This document shows, in pieces, positions 40,639 through 54,067 of a stretch of 64,000 nucleotides of DNA; the first letter of the stretch is position 1, and each line of letters begins with the position of its first letter. The DNA comes from Varroa destructor (lineage: Eukaryota > Arthropoda > Arachnida > Mesostigmata > Varroidae), in contig NW_019211456.1 in the NCBI RefSeq assembly GCF_002443255.2, positions 28,517,341-28,581,340 of the forward strand. Reading direction: 5' to 3'. A program made the translations under genes and the position numbers. The notes under the pieces are model-generated. The model did not search any database and was not told where the DNA came from. It saw only the letters and a list, made by a program, of their open reading frames with translations.

Positions 40639-41319
40639 TTATCGGCTAGCTAATGCCATGGCTTTAGATGGCATTGCAAAAGACCTGGAATTAGACATTC
40701 GAAATACGGTTTGCTCTAGTATATATGCTGGGCACACTTACTGAATGAACTGGGTTGAGTTTTCCGTTGCTCTGGGTTGCCTAACGAAGACGCACACGGA
40801 GGCTAGTGCACGAAGAGAATTACATCATACAAAGGTAGCATGATCGATAACGCACAGATTCATCATTAATAAGTTCAAGTTATAAACGATTCGTTACATC
40901 AGATCGGCTGTGCCAGTCTTGGCCATAGTTCATTTGATTGAACGAATGTCGCCTTTTTCTGATTTTATACTGCACAATGCGGATTCAGCTAAAAGAATTG
41001 TTGCGTGCGTCCGTTCCCGACCGTATTTGCATTGACGTTTCTATGTAATTTCCTTTAGAGTGTTACAGGTTTTTTTATAGTTATTATTTTTTTTCTTTAT
41101 TTATAGTTAACCACTATTGGTTACTCCAAACATTTTATTACTTCTTCTATTTTAATTCGGTCGTTTATACATAGTGTGTAACTAACATCGTAATGAATAT
41201 ATCGGGCCTATCGTACGTATTTTTTTTACCTACCTGCATTTACCGACTAGCGCTTCGCTGGTGGCTGACATTTTAAGTAGGTCAATATTTTGCTTGTCTT
41301 CTTCGGTTTGCTGGGACAT
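40639..41319 (-). CDS. Possible three-exon microprotein, 56 aa
   Basis: Exons on the minus strand: 41234-41319, 40742-40780 and 40639-40684. Splice sites are TGCAG|gtaggt..cgtcttcgttag|G and TTCA|gtaagt..gtctaattccag|G, with both introns in phase 2. The chain sums to 171 nt. The product starts MSQQTEEDKQNIDLLKMSAT, contains LVGKCRQPR, and ends SFAMPSKAMALASR. It has an acidic N-terminal half, a basic C-terminal end, no signal peptide and no membrane segment. The family is not recognised. Support comes from splice quality and phase agreement only. A competing minus-strand frame (41282-41485, MNPSRYRLV...) overlaps exon 1 in another register. Confidence 0.33.
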
Positions 41320-42596
41320 GTATCATTGAAGGTCTGGTTGATTTGGTTATGAGATTTGTTCGACTCAGACGTTGTCTCCTAGTCCATCTTCGCGGTTCGC
41401 CCTCGATGGTAGTTACGGTGGGTGCGACGGCGAGAGCTTCTAAAATAAGATAGACGTTCACTAACCGATAACGTGACGGGTTCATTTAGTCACGCGACTA
41501 GGAGATCATGACTGTAAATGTAGTACTCAATGATATCAGAAAGGAATCCCGCGTAGGCCGTCTATTGGCATATGTGGAAAGTGTTTTTGCATAAATCTGA
41601 AAAGCCAGAACAGCCTTATTTAAGTGTTGAGACATTACGTCGTGCGCTTCGAAGATAACTGGATTCACTCAGAACGTCTTGCACGTACGTAAATTACGTT
41701 TCTCATAATTCACTAAAACTAGACTTATGTCTTCGTCAGTTCTCAAGTGAACAAGCTAAAATCACTATGCGATTATACACAAATGGGTAGCACTATCCCC
41801 AAATATGAAGAATATAACCGTTTAAGACTAACCAGTAGCAACGATCATTAAAAAATGAAGGAAGACTTTTTTGAGGAGGAATAATTTTTCATTTTTCAAT
41901 TATGGTAGCAATGATGGTTCACACTATCATTTTTTTGGTTCCATACAATGTTCAGTGCTTATATGGCCAACCTGACGGTTAGGCGAATGTTCAGAAATTC
42001 CTAAAGCCAGCATGCTTCCATATGCGTGTTATGAAAATCGACCACATTACACAAAAAGGCAGGAGCTAGCGTTGTGCCGTATTTAGATAAGCAGTCTGTT
42101 TTTGTGCATATGACGAATACCAAATACCTTCTCTAGATTGTAAATCCAATATGACAGCTAGTAAAGGTGGGTAAAAATGCGGTAATAATCATTGCAGTGC
42201 CGTATTAGAATGCGTCGATACATTTGGCAGACGATTTAACCTAATATCAGTATTCCTAATCAGGTAGGCTTTTGGGTTATAGATTTTCAGCTATGTGGAT
42301 GTCGGAGCGCTGTCTCCGAGTGACAAGTTATTTCCTTTTCTTGTTTATGACACACTTTTTTGTTCTGAATAACTCAAATCGCCGTAGACGTGTTAATGGG
42401 CCGTATATACTTGTCAATTGGAAGATCACGATTCAGGCGAAAACAATGATTAAAAATCATCTGGCAGTAGCTCTAACAGGTATAAATAACGCTGTAGCCA
42501 CGCTTGGAGTGACGCCGGGTCCAAAAAAAGGGATCACCTTTGAATGAAGGCCGTTTTCTAGTTACTTTTCGTAGGAAGTAGAACGTCACGGAAAGG

Positions 42597-43858
42597 ATGC
42601 GCCCCAATGACGTGCTCTGCATTGGTCTGTTGTGTTTTCTCTCAGCTCAAGTTTGCGTTGGAAGCAATGGACAACCACTTTCGAAGACATCCGAGTTTTC
42701 TGGCGTGCAACAAACACTGTTCGGTAATATGCTACCTTATAATGTTATCTTTAATATGCAAGTGATAGTTTAAAAATTAGACTACCAGAGAATTTTTATA
42801 AACATGTTAATAATACCTAACCCTTAGTTTGTGCCCTACTCTACTGCAAAGCGATAGCGTGACGTCTTCATAGTTTAGGTGGTAGATTAGACGCTCTCCA
42901 ATCTGCCGCCATTAAGCAAGTGCGAGATATGCGATAAGATTCGAGTATCAACAGAAGTACTTGAACATAGGAGAACACCAACGGGAGTAGTAGTATAACG
43001 GTAGCAAATAAAAGTATTTTTTTTTAATACAGTATTTGTATATCGTGGGCGGATAGCTATCACTGGTTTAGCCAATGAGTTAATTTTTATCATAAAATAG
43101 CTAGTTTGATCAAGAGAACTGTCGACATTTTTGTCTCATTTGTGTATCGTTGAAGCATTTTATTCTTAGAATCTTACCGAAATATTTTAACCATTATCAG
43201 GGTAAAATTAAGGTTACCTCACGTAAAGCGTACAATCCAACCAATACGTATTTCGAATGGGTAAACATTCATTTATGATTACAGCTTTAACATTTTTCCA
43301 AGTGAATGGTAAAGCAAGCAGATCAACGTGTTAGGCGATTTGTGCACTAACAACCTCCTAGATAGGGAGTCCAATGCCACAAAAAAAAGACATCTTTATG
43401 CCTTTCCATTCAATCTTAATTAATGCTAAGATAACAGTCGATTCATGTCTAACAATACTTAATGTAGTATTATGAACAAAACTGAGTAGGCAGCTTACGG
43501 AAAGATCCGTTGTGTTTATTCCTGTCAAAATACCAGTAAAAACGCCAGCAGCGTTGTGCTATCGCTTGCGCTTGTTTCGAAGTTCTTCCCAAGTCACCCG
43601 GTATAGATTAAATAGAACTTGAGTGCGTACATATAACAACAATAACAATGTACATTGTACACAGGTCCCATTGTGACATCATCCGATACTCCATTGCAAC
43701 GACAGTCGAGTAATGGACATGTGCGAATCAGACCCTGGACGGGTATTGTGAAAACTGTCGTCAAGACGTTCTTCGTGACAGGAATCATAGCCGCTGTAGT
43801 AGAGTACTTCATGCCGTTTGTGGGCAAGCACGTGTCGGTCTTAACCCCGCATTGGTAA
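42597..43858 (+). CDS. Small signal-peptide/membrane-helix protein, 106 aa (family member 1)
   Basis: Exons 42597-42723 and 43665-43858, phase-1 intron (TTCG|gtaata..tgtacacag|GT). The acceptor has a weak pyrimidine tract. Residues 1-22 are a signal peptide (MRPNDVLCIGLLCFLSAQVC, VG). A polar ectodomain (23-64) is rich in Ser, Gln and Thr. RPW (65-67) precedes a membrane helix at about 70-88 that runs into E89-Y-FMP (91-93), KHV and a short tail ending PHW. The predicted topology is secreted with a C-terminal anchor, or a hairpin after signal cleavage. The same order of elements, intron phase and C-terminal pattern recurs in the next gene, which suggests tandem duplication. No known family was recognised. 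Confidence 0.5.
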
Positions 43859-43936
43859 CTAGTTTACGGGACGAATCGGTAGCAATTTGTGAACTAACTG
43901 ATGAAAATCAATCACTTCGTCGTAGTGAATATTGAT

Positions 43937-43942
43937 AATAAA
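43937..43942 (+). terminator. Poly(A) signal AATAAA after family member 1
   Basis: Canonical hexamer about 80 bases after the stop codon at 43858, on the same strand; it supports that position as the gene's 3' end. Confidence 0.45.
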
Positions 43943-46404
43943 TGAGGCGTTATGTTATGAAGGATATGCTTTTTAACTTTTGAGGTTTAGTGAATATCTG
44001 TCTATCAATACCTATTTAGTGTCCGCTTTCTTTTATATCCGACATTGAATCTAGAAGAAAACATGCAGTGTTCCTTAGAGGATATATTTTGTAGTCTATT
44101 CTAGAGTGTGCAAGCACCACATTATTCTTGCATCGCGACGGCTTTGCGAAATTAAGTATGTCAGAAAAAAGAATTTGTCGTTTCCGTTCGGTTCCATGTC
44201 TCCATATTAGATATGCATTACAACGCGGCCACACACAAATATACATTGAATTAATATTAAAATTAAGGCCAAAAAGTATTACTGCTGGTTAGTCTATTTT
44301 GCTATTGAGCCTAATATATTCTACGTCCAAGACAGAGGCTGCTAGTTTTAACAGCGCAAATCAACCTTAAATGCGGATCGAAAGGTTATTATTGACAATG
44401 AGTACCACAAATCGCGACATCGATTCAATATACTCGCTGCGAGTAGACTCCCTCGTTGTAAATGGGCCTAAAGATTTTAAGAGTGCTCGATTTGAAGCCA
44501 GTGAATATCATTTGCACGCCTAAATGCGCGATAATTCAGGTAGAAGGTAATTTTTCTCAGTCTTTTCATAGACATGATTAATGAAGGGAGCAATTTTTAT
44601 AAACTGTTGCCCAGTTTCTCATAACACTATCTTAAAACCCTGTAAATGTTTATTACTATCGTTATTACTCCCTGGGTATCTTATAATGCGAGCAATATGG
44701 TATTTTCCAACAGAAAAAGATTCTTTATTCAACTTAACATAAAAGTTCTCTGCTTTAGATAAATATAAGACATAATCGATTGACATATAGTAACTATTGT
44801 CCACAGTCTTAACATTTGCTATTTAAGCGTGTATTACTGCAATAGCTACTATGGTAGTTACGACTAGTTTTTCAAGGATAACACGGCAATATCGATGCCT
44901 TTGATGAATTAATAAATCTGCGACTTCCGTATGCTTGACATATACGTCTGTTGTATTTTTGCCAGTAGACCGGCGACACATAACGAACAGATTTTTCTTT
45001 CAAATTTTGCCTCCGGTGTTGCCGTTAACCTTTCAGCATGCAACGAAATAAGTTTCAGACCAACACGCTTCACGTGTACCTAAGAACTGAATCAGACTAT
45101 GAGAAGCAGATATGCTTTAGCTCTTCGACAAATACATAATAAAGTTTCGTGTTTCCGTAAACAAATAACACATCTTTAAAAAAAAATTATTTGCATGACT
45201 TATTCTATTTTGCATACGACAAATCCTTCTATATCTTTTTCAATTAAAAAACATGCTTGTAGACCAGGGCTTGTAACGTTTGTATAGTACACGTTATTTT
45301 TACAAGATAAGAAAGATACAATTTAGCTTCAAGTCGCGAGTTATTTCATGCCCTCTCAGTGTAACCTCATCGACCCAAACTTTAAACAAGTCTACTTCAA
45401 AGCAAATAGCTCCATGTATGTGCGTACCGCGGATTGGATCATTTTTGGTGATACTTTGGGAAATTTATTTTTGTCAGGGATGGATCCTCTTAATTGCATT
45501 TCTATCAGAAGAACCATTCTTTTTAGGTATGGAAAATTGTCAGACGCGGAATATATGAGAAGTGAATATTCTAAGTTACAATAATAGAGGTAATAAACAA
45601 TAAAGGCAACACTCTGCTCAGGCCCTTAGATGCAGGTATGGCCATACTAGAAAAAAAGGGTGTCAGTTTCTCGGTTTCATAGCTTCTGATGACAGCTTTG
45701 ATGAAAACGCCCATTTATTTAAAGATAGTCCTATCACAGTCATAACTTTCAGCGAATTTTCAAAATGCTTTTTCCAGATTTTCGAACGACGAAAAATCGG
45801 CAAGGCGGAGGAAAAAGGAATCAGACAAAAGAGCCGGTTTCAATCGTGTTTATGCAAAAGATATCAATGATTCCTTTAAAAACTTCATATGATGCTCTGA
45901 AATGTCTCTCGAGTGGACAAAGAATACGAAAGGGCTTGAATATTGTGCATTCTAAAGACAACACAAAGAATGAGTTATTTTGAGTATCTCTGCTAGTTTT
46001 GGTAGACTTGATATTTTTGCCGCAATCGGATGCGTCGGGCGTACAACCACTACTATGACGTCGACGTTAACGTATAGTTCATCTCGGACAGTAAACTAGA
46101 GTCAGAGTCCATTGATCATAACAAATAACGATTGGAGGTGACATCACTGGTGTCGTAAGTACGAGTTCAACGAGAAATTATGCGCGTCACTCCCACATCG
46201 TCCGTAACAGTTCGTAATTATGACTAAATCACGCCATAATGACATATCGAGCATCTGAATGGTAGGGTGGCACATACAGGCTTATAGATAATCAATGCAC
46301 ACAGTAGGATCTCTAACACCTTTATAAGGAGAGTTGTTCATCCGTATTTGGCGTCCCTCTCAAGACTGGGCGACTACTAACGACTCAGAAATAAATTGAG
46401 GCTA
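43943..46404. other. Interval between the two small membrane-protein genes
   Basis: No gene is supported. A 78-codon plus-strand frame at 45348-45584 (starting MPSQCNLIDPNFK) and a frame after a good acceptor at 45775 (tgctttttccag) read plausibly but have no partner exons and no recognisable family. Confidence 0.4.
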
Positions 46405-48699
46405 ATGATGAGGACCGTTTTCCGTACTTTTCTTCTGCTCCTCACACTGATGGTGCTGGCAGCTGCCAACCTTGACAATAAAATCGATAATCCACGTATG
46501 AATGATATCACCCCGAGATATTACACATTGCAACACAATAACGGTAAGTTCCTTCTCCGCATGATCGAGAGCCTCGAATATTTCGATAGAGTTAAATCCT
46601 CCGGGAAGCACTGCTTCTCAAATCGCCTTATCTTAGTAAATAGACCTAAGCGCAAAAATAATATTTAGCACTTTGGCCGAAATGGGTCAACGGTTGCTTA
46701 CCTGATCGAGTACATCGAACCGAAAACGTACCCTATGGGCTAGAAATTTCGTATTTGTATAAATCATTTTGTCTTGCTTTGTGTAGAGAGTTTGACCTGA
46801 TGGCAGAGCACGATCTAAACCATATGTTACTAGGCAAGTACGCTGGCGCCGCACTATCAGCTAATAGTAAGTAGTTAAGAAATATAATAAGAAATTATAA
46901 TAATTTTTTAATCATACATGTCCTGTAGGTATGCCATAACCAAATGGCTGATGTCAAGAATCAGATAAGGGTCTCAAACTGTAATCACTTGACTGGTAAA
47001 TGGCTGCTAGGTCCTCAAATGAGTGTGATTGAACCTTGGAAGACCAAAGGAAAATCCTCGGGGATTAGGTAATTAGTAGGAATTAGATCAGATTAGGCAA
47101 TTCAGTTGAAACAAGTTTTCCAATTCTTAGAACATAGAAATCGTTAGGTAGATTGTTAAGAAGAGGTCGCTCAGTTAAACTATGTTGAGTGAAGGTTGGC
47201 TCGTCATCAGTCAATTTTGATACTCGCTTCATTACTCAATCATTTGACCATCAGCTGTGCTTTATCGCTAATTTTTCATCAATGGAACTTTAGTTCATAA
47301 TTTTCCAAGGCACACCACATTTCTAGGGAATCTATGCAGCTTTCGCCGACCAAATTGCTAGCCAACAACTAAGTGGTTTTCTTTTGCTATCACATTTACT
47401 ATAAGGAGTAAGCCAAATATATAGAACCGTGAGAAAAAGAACCTTTCGATGATGTTTTATTGTTTAGTGTTGTCTCGAATAGCAAATGTTCGAAAGCAGC
47501 CAAAATTTAGCGTGAGATTTACGTTTTGTTTTTCTCAAGTTGATTTAGCTCTATTTAAATTGTAGCGTTTCTTTAATGTTTTCGCGTCGAACAAACAATT
47601 ACCCATCTCTGCGAAAAATCCTCCGTTGGTCTATTCTCACCTGTTATTCCAATGCTCTCAAATTTCGTCGCTATACCTTAAATGACCCATAGCTGTTTAT
47701 GCACTCGCAGCTATACATCTACTAGTATCTTAATAAATTTGTTCATTTGCAACGAGACCGAAAGCAGAACGGGGATACTATGCGCTGACCGTTTTTCCGA
47801 CGATTTATTTACCGATTTAGTGTTGCTCTGTATCCGTTTGGCTGTATCTTATAGCATCGCTAAAAGTTAACACAGAATGATCTTTTAAGCCATAATTCAT
47901 ATCATAGAAGTTATGGGTAATAGCAAAAGCAACAATAATCATAGAAGATATTATAGTAGTCAGTTAATGCCACGCGATGGAATAAACTGGGTTAGCTAGG
48001 ACTGAGATAATCATCGTACAAAAAATACGATTCCAGAACAGTAGCGTAAGCATTTAGACGGAGCTAATACCTTAAGTAAATATTTTAGATCAATGTAGCA
48101 GTCTTCAACTCAGACTGTAGTATTGGCCTAGGGTGGATTGCTTCCAGTTTTAGTAGTTATGCAACTAAGACAATTTAGCTTTCTTTTAATTTAATTGTAT
48201 ATTTAATCAGTTGTATTTTGTACTATAAATATAATCAATTGTGTTTTAAGTTAACTCTGCTTATAGATACTGTGAAGATATTAGCTAGGTCGACTTTTGA
48301 AGCAACCCGTAGAAAACGCAATTCTCTGTTTTTGCATCGTGCACGTTATTTGCGTCTCGTAGAGGACGTGGTGATGTTTCTCTGAGCTACTTGCATTCTT
48401 CAAACTATCCTGGTAAAGGACCTTGAATTATATCGACAAAACCAGTGCACTTTAAATCTCTAATGGTCAGACCAACAAACCCAAAGACCTTATGTGCATA
48501 AAATAGCACTTACATCACGAATGTTTTAACTCAAGATAGCTTTATGTTCTTCTCCCTTCTAGGAATATTACCACCCTGGGCTTTAAGAGTGCTCAAAGCA
48601 GGATCCTTCGTTGGTGCAGTTGGTGCTATAATTGTTGCTCTTCTAGAAACATTTATGCCTACCTATAAATTTCGGTTTGGTCTACCGTTTACGTTTTGA
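46405..48699 (+). CDS. Small signal-peptide/membrane-helix protein, 117 aa (family member 2)
   Basis: Exons 46405-46543, 46789-46866 and 48563-48699. Splice sites are strong (AACG|gtaagt..tgtgtagag|AG; AATA|gtaagt..ctcccttctag|GA) and both introns are phase 1, so the middle exon (78 nt) is a symmetric cassette. Residues 1-22 are a signal peptide (MMRTVFRTFLLLLTLMVLAA). A polar and acidic stretch (23-70) follows. PPW (76-78) leads into VLK and a membrane helix at about 86-100 (GSFVGAVGAIIVALL), then E101-T-FMP (103-105), YKF and a tail ending FTF. The PW..V.K..FV....A..E.FMP frame is shared with the upstream gene, which lacks the middle exon. The function is unknown. Confidence 0.6.
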
Positions 48700-51600
48700 A
48701 ATCTTGCTACAAAACGCACTAAAGCGGCATGGCATATCGGAGGAATTGTTCGTACAATGGCTTCATTTTACGGAACCTCTACTTCTAAGAGTCGGAATCA
48801 GCTTCTGACTCTAGTTAAGGGTTATATATAAGCGTTACAACTACCCTTGAGCGGTTGTCTCCCGAGAGACATCGTGGGGTGCTACGACAAGTTAAGGTAC
48901 TTCGATTTGCGGGCCGATATGCTCTGTGAAACGCTTTTTGCGTATGCTTGTTACAAGTCACATGCGTTACATTTGTACATTAATAATAAAAGAACAACAA
49001 AAAATTTCTCCAAGAACAGCCGTCTTTATTTTCGCAGAGAATAATAATGAAAATGCCCCTCAGCTTTTGTCCATTGGTTGCCGGGAGCCTCTTCTCCCTA
49101 CAGGCATTCAATAGCTTTGATAAAACAGGAGATCACTACTACTCACCAGGAGATCGCTAAGAGATCATTATTAACATGGTTCCAATTTATAGTCTGAACT
49201 GATTATTTTAGACTGAGACAATATAGTATACCAAGAGAGACTAGATACTTCTTTTTTGTTTCATGCGTTGAGACGAAACAAATAAAAGGCAGCTATTTTA
49301 AGCAGTTATAGATTCCAACCGGGCAACATATGTTACATTGGCACTTATATTGCTTCTCAGTAGTGTGTTCGTTGAATATTCACTAGCTACTTTAAATATT
49401 TTATAAATGGCTTTATTTATGTTGTAACAGATCCGAAACAAAAAAATGAACACTTATCTTTGTGTCTGGTTAAACGTTAGAACATCTTTTAAGATACTAC
49501 GTCAAGTAACCAACAATTATTTGTCATATAAATTTAACTTAAAAGTAATTCCGATCGCAATTAGGATAGGTGTGCGATACGGGCCATTTGGTAGGACTTT
49601 AGAGTATAGAACTTCCAACGGTTAAATCATGTCTAAGCCTTCTTCTTGAAAAAAGAGCGCCGAGATTACACATAATGATCTGAAATCGCCTCGCCTATTA
49701 CAGCCAATTCATTACCATTGTACGTAGATCTACGTCGTCGCTTTGATCTCCAAGGAACCGAAGCCCTCAGAACGAACTTTGGGAGCTGGAAGCAAAAATT
49801 CGTAAAGATTAGTAGGGATTTTTGCGTTTCGGGTGCGATGATAAGCAGCGTGCGGGAAGCAATGAATCGGCTAAGCAGGCATTTCGTCACTGGTTTTGCC
49901 ACGCATGGCTTCAACTAAGGACTTGCACGGCAGGAAATCAGGTTTTTACAAAGCAGATTATACATTTATATAAGTGCTCCAGAGACAGGAAAAACTGCCA
50001 ACCATGAATAATAGGTTATTCATTGTCCCCTAGTACTAGCTTTAGGATATCCAATAAATTTCTTTGTGTGCTTTTCTATAAAAACTTATTTAGAACGTCC
50101 TTTGTAAAACATCAACACAATTTACCATATATATAACCTTGTAATCTTGCGTCTTACCAACTCTTAGTCTTAGATCTTAGTCAACCAAATAATTATTTTA
50201 TTACGGTTTTTCCATTATCCTGTTAGAGGAAGTCAATTGATTCGTCTAAGCAATTTAGTTAGCTTGCCCTATTGCCCCATTATCAGGGTTTGGCCATTTG
50301 ATCACAATACTTGTGATCCTCCACCGGTTTGTCAAGATGTCTCATACCCGCGTGCCAATTATCCTATTCTGCCATTGCAAGCATTCTAATATCGAAACGC
50401 CAGACTCTCACAATTCTTCTACTATCTTAAAATGAAGCTTACTTTAAATTCGTACATTTAACCGGTTCAGATATGAATAATCATAGTTTTTCATTTAACA
50501 AGATCTAGGACGTAAATGGAAAAGAATCATTAGAAACAACCGAAAATACTTCTATTGTAACCTAATATCTACAGATTTTACGCAATTTTCAAAATGGTTG
50601 ACATACATACATACACGATATATATTCTGGCTAGTAGATATTACATTGATCATTTGAGAGCCTATCTTGGAAAGTTGGCAACATAAGTGCTCGAAACTGT
50701 TGTTAGGTAAACAACAAACGTTGACAACTTTGGTGTTTTCCATGCAAGTCGACATCAATTTGAATGCGTACAAATCGAAGCATATGATTACTGAATTAAC
50801 CCGCAAAAGCTTCCAGTATATTGCTTCGTTATTATAATAAGCTTTTATGGAAAAACATTTTCTGCATACAACGCTGTCTGCATCGTCTTTCTGCCGAGGG
50901 AACGCGGAAAGACGCGCTGATCATGTCGAGTATTTGAATGTCGCAATTAAAAACATAATAATAACTGGACATACGTTATACTGTTCTGTGTTATCTTTGT
51001 GATTGATCGATATGCTCGATCATCTCGTCAGCAACAACCGTGACAAAACTAAGCTGCATATATACATTTGGGCCCAATATCTCTATAATATACCATCTCT
51101 ATATATGGATATATAGATATAATATCTCTATAATGTACCATCGGGGTCTGTCGTAAGTCTGCGTTTCAATGCAGAGCATAACCACTGCACCCCTTGTTGT
51201 TGTTGACTTCGGCTTCAGTAGGTCAATTCGTGGACGCTTAGTACAGGTTTGTTAAGCTACTTTTCAGCGATGTTACAATTCAGATGCATATAGTATGGAG
51301 GTAAATAGGCCAAGAAAAATACAAACAAATATTCCTCACCCTAAAACAAGCACATCTATTGTGCTAATAATTGGTGTTATAGCGCAGTGGCTCGTCTTAG
51401 ATATCAGATGACGCATATACGCCCTGAAAAAATACAAGGACTGTCAATTTCAGCATTCCATGCACTGATGGTTCTACCATTTGATACGTAATACCTGGAT
51501 ACACGTGCGTGATGTCACACCGGTCATATAACGCTTAAGATGTGAAACTCAAACAAAAAAGTAGCAATTTCGCAGGAGGAAAAGTTGCGACCAATGGGAA

Positions 51601-54067
51601 AACAATACCTAATCGAAACCCAGTGATAAAGTGACAAAGAGAAATTACGACCTTAAAAGTTAACATGGGCTGGTTTAATGTACCTGCAACTGTATGTGTT
51701 TGACAGTCGCTATCACAATGTATTGCCGCTGTTTTTAAGCAAAACTGAGTCTGGATTGTTTTTAGATAATTGACTTACAAGGAAGACGTTCCAGTAAAAA
51801 GCCTCTCCATCAGTGAGCCAATATCTATAAGCATCGAACTGTTTGCAAGTTGTTGAGAACAACAACAACGGCGATTTTGGACACATGCGTCAGTTGCATT
51901 GTGCAGAAACACCAATGAATGATGTTAACCCCCTACTTAGTACTTGTAAGCAAATCTACATACACCCAAATTATTACACCTAAATAACCGCAATTCAACA
52001 AAAATTAAATAGGCCTTTTATGACAGCGCAGCTTTTCACTGACGCGTTCGAAAATTTTCTGAACGCTGCAAACGTCTTCGGTGCTTCTTTCTAGGCCGTA
52101 TTCATTTAAGGCACGAATGCACGTAGAAATTCGCCTCAGTTAGCTGGTTGATTGAAGATTGAAGCCGTTCAATATCAGAACAGACAGCAAAGGTCTATCT
52201 TTGTAGTAGCTTAATATTATGATAGCTCAAAGTGTGGTCAAAGTAATACAAACTACTTGCCCCAGAGGTGGTCACTGCAGAATCAACGTCGTGCAGAAAT
52301 GCATATCTCAGCTCTTTGACATGAATAGCTTAGACTCAGTGAGGAAATATTTATAATATATCTACTGGAGTTTGTTTGTGTAGATCAACATTGAAGACAC
52401 TGTTGGATAGTATAAAAATGCGCTAGCTATAACCGTCATAAATCGTACATTTTTCCAACAATTAGTTACAGGTAAACAGGCTTATTGAAAAACAAAGCCT
52501 TTGTCTGTCGTGCAAATGCATATATGGCATCTATACAGCCTGATATACAGTGATCATGTCGCCGCCACTAGTTGACAAAAAAAGGCTGCCGTCAATTCGC
52601 CTAAGGGCGTCTTGTGCCTGCATAAACATGTCTACGGTTAAAACGACCAGGCAAATGTTTCTACGCGATGACTGACCTTTATGATAGCCTGCGAAGCAAA
52701 TACGCGTACGCTCCTCCGTAAATCTGTATTCCATAGCTGTTGATTAGTTCGGGCATGTTCTCGAATGCTAAGATCATTCGGCCAAATAGACGGCTTTCTT
52801 TTTGTTCATTTAGGATAGCTTGAATCGTTCGACGTTATCATATGATGGTAATGTTTTCGTCCTCTGCAAAGCTATTTATTTACTTTTTCTTTCCCGGGCA
52901 AATTTGAATCAGCTCGGCTAGCTAAGTGATTTTCTTCGGAAAAGTACTAATGCAAAAAGTAGTCAGGTGTCATTCAGTCAGAGATACTTTAGATAGAATT
53001 TGATACATATATGTGTACAAAACACCGAAAAATTACATTGTCATTTAATTAAAGAGGCTGTAAAGTCGCTAAGCAGCTGGTATTGCACTGTTTCGAAGGA
53101 AGGTCTCTTTAGACTTGCCCAATAGCTGTTATAGGAATTTTTAACTTTATTCATAGGCTGGTATAGCACCTTTTACAGCAAGTAGTTGACGGATACAATA
53201 GAATATAGCACTTGAGTGCCAGTTCCCTTCCTATGAACTGTGTTTTACTTTCTAGAACGGTGCTTGTGCCTGCTTTAGTAGCTCTAGATCATAAGCTTAT
53301 AGCCTCTACTCTTGGCTATTCGGGTTGTTATATCCAATTTTCACGTCTCGTATTTTTTGGTTCCTTTTTTAAGTTCTTTGCTTTGAGCAGCAAATAACAT
53401 GTTGGCTCTGATTTATTGAAATTTAGCCATCTATGTGTCTTTCGGATATGTGCAACTATTTTGCCCTGTACATATACGTTAGAAAAGTACAACCCACTTT
53501 AGATCCAAAATTGCAGAAATCTGTCGGCTTGTAAGACACTTGTTGCCTTATAACTGACCTACAATAAGCATATAGCAGATCGAGCACTAGAGTTGGTAAC
53601 GTAGATATTAACGACGAAATCGCATGTTCCTAGTTTTAGTAATACAAATCAATTGGACTATTGACTCGCAGCTATAACACGGGGACGGCTATTTTCGGCA
53701 GCAACTTGAAGATGACACTAACAAAATACAATAGAGTGCATTTGTACTGATCTTTCTTTATTACAAACTCATGTAAACTTTTGCCTAAGTACAATATCCA
53801 CGATTGAATACATGCTAAAGCATTTTACGGACGGTGGGCAAGTTTAGGGGAAATATTTGCACAATCACATCAAAGATACGCCAGATGTATACCGAAAAGT
53901 AGCTAAAAAGTGTGCAAAGTTACCATAAAGAAAGCCTAGCCCAGCCCAGCCAGCCTACCTTTTTGATGCTGAGTTCAAGTAAAATTATAAATGTTTAAAG
54001 TTTGTAAAGAGAGATTCATATAAATACATTTAGTTATTGGCGTCATTTTGAAGTTGCTTCCGACCGG
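48700..54067. other. Interval with unplaced open frames
   Basis: No recognised gene. Items seen: a 37-codon plus-strand ORF at 49047-49160 with a signal-peptide-like start (MKMPLSFCPLVAGSLFSLQA); a possible terminal exon at 49704-49918 after a good acceptor (cgcctattacag|CC, phase 1), basic and unidentified; a 67-codon minus-strand frame at 52531-52734. None has a supported gene model. The direct repeat at 51.1 kb is listed separately. Confidence 0.4.
51076..51142. repeat. Pair of 22-bp direct repeats around an AT palindrome
   Basis: aatatctctataatataccatc (one base over 20 here is split: copy 1 at 51076-51097) and copy 2 at 51121-51142 differ at one position. Between them lies ctatatatggatatatag, which is nearly self-complementary. 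It may mark a local duplication. Confidence 0.75.

Noticed and set aside
42272..42547. 91-codon ORF just upstream of family member 1, considered as another paralog
   Set aside because: Its hydrophobic end lacks the E.FMP pattern and its only acceptor would be in the wrong phase for the family.
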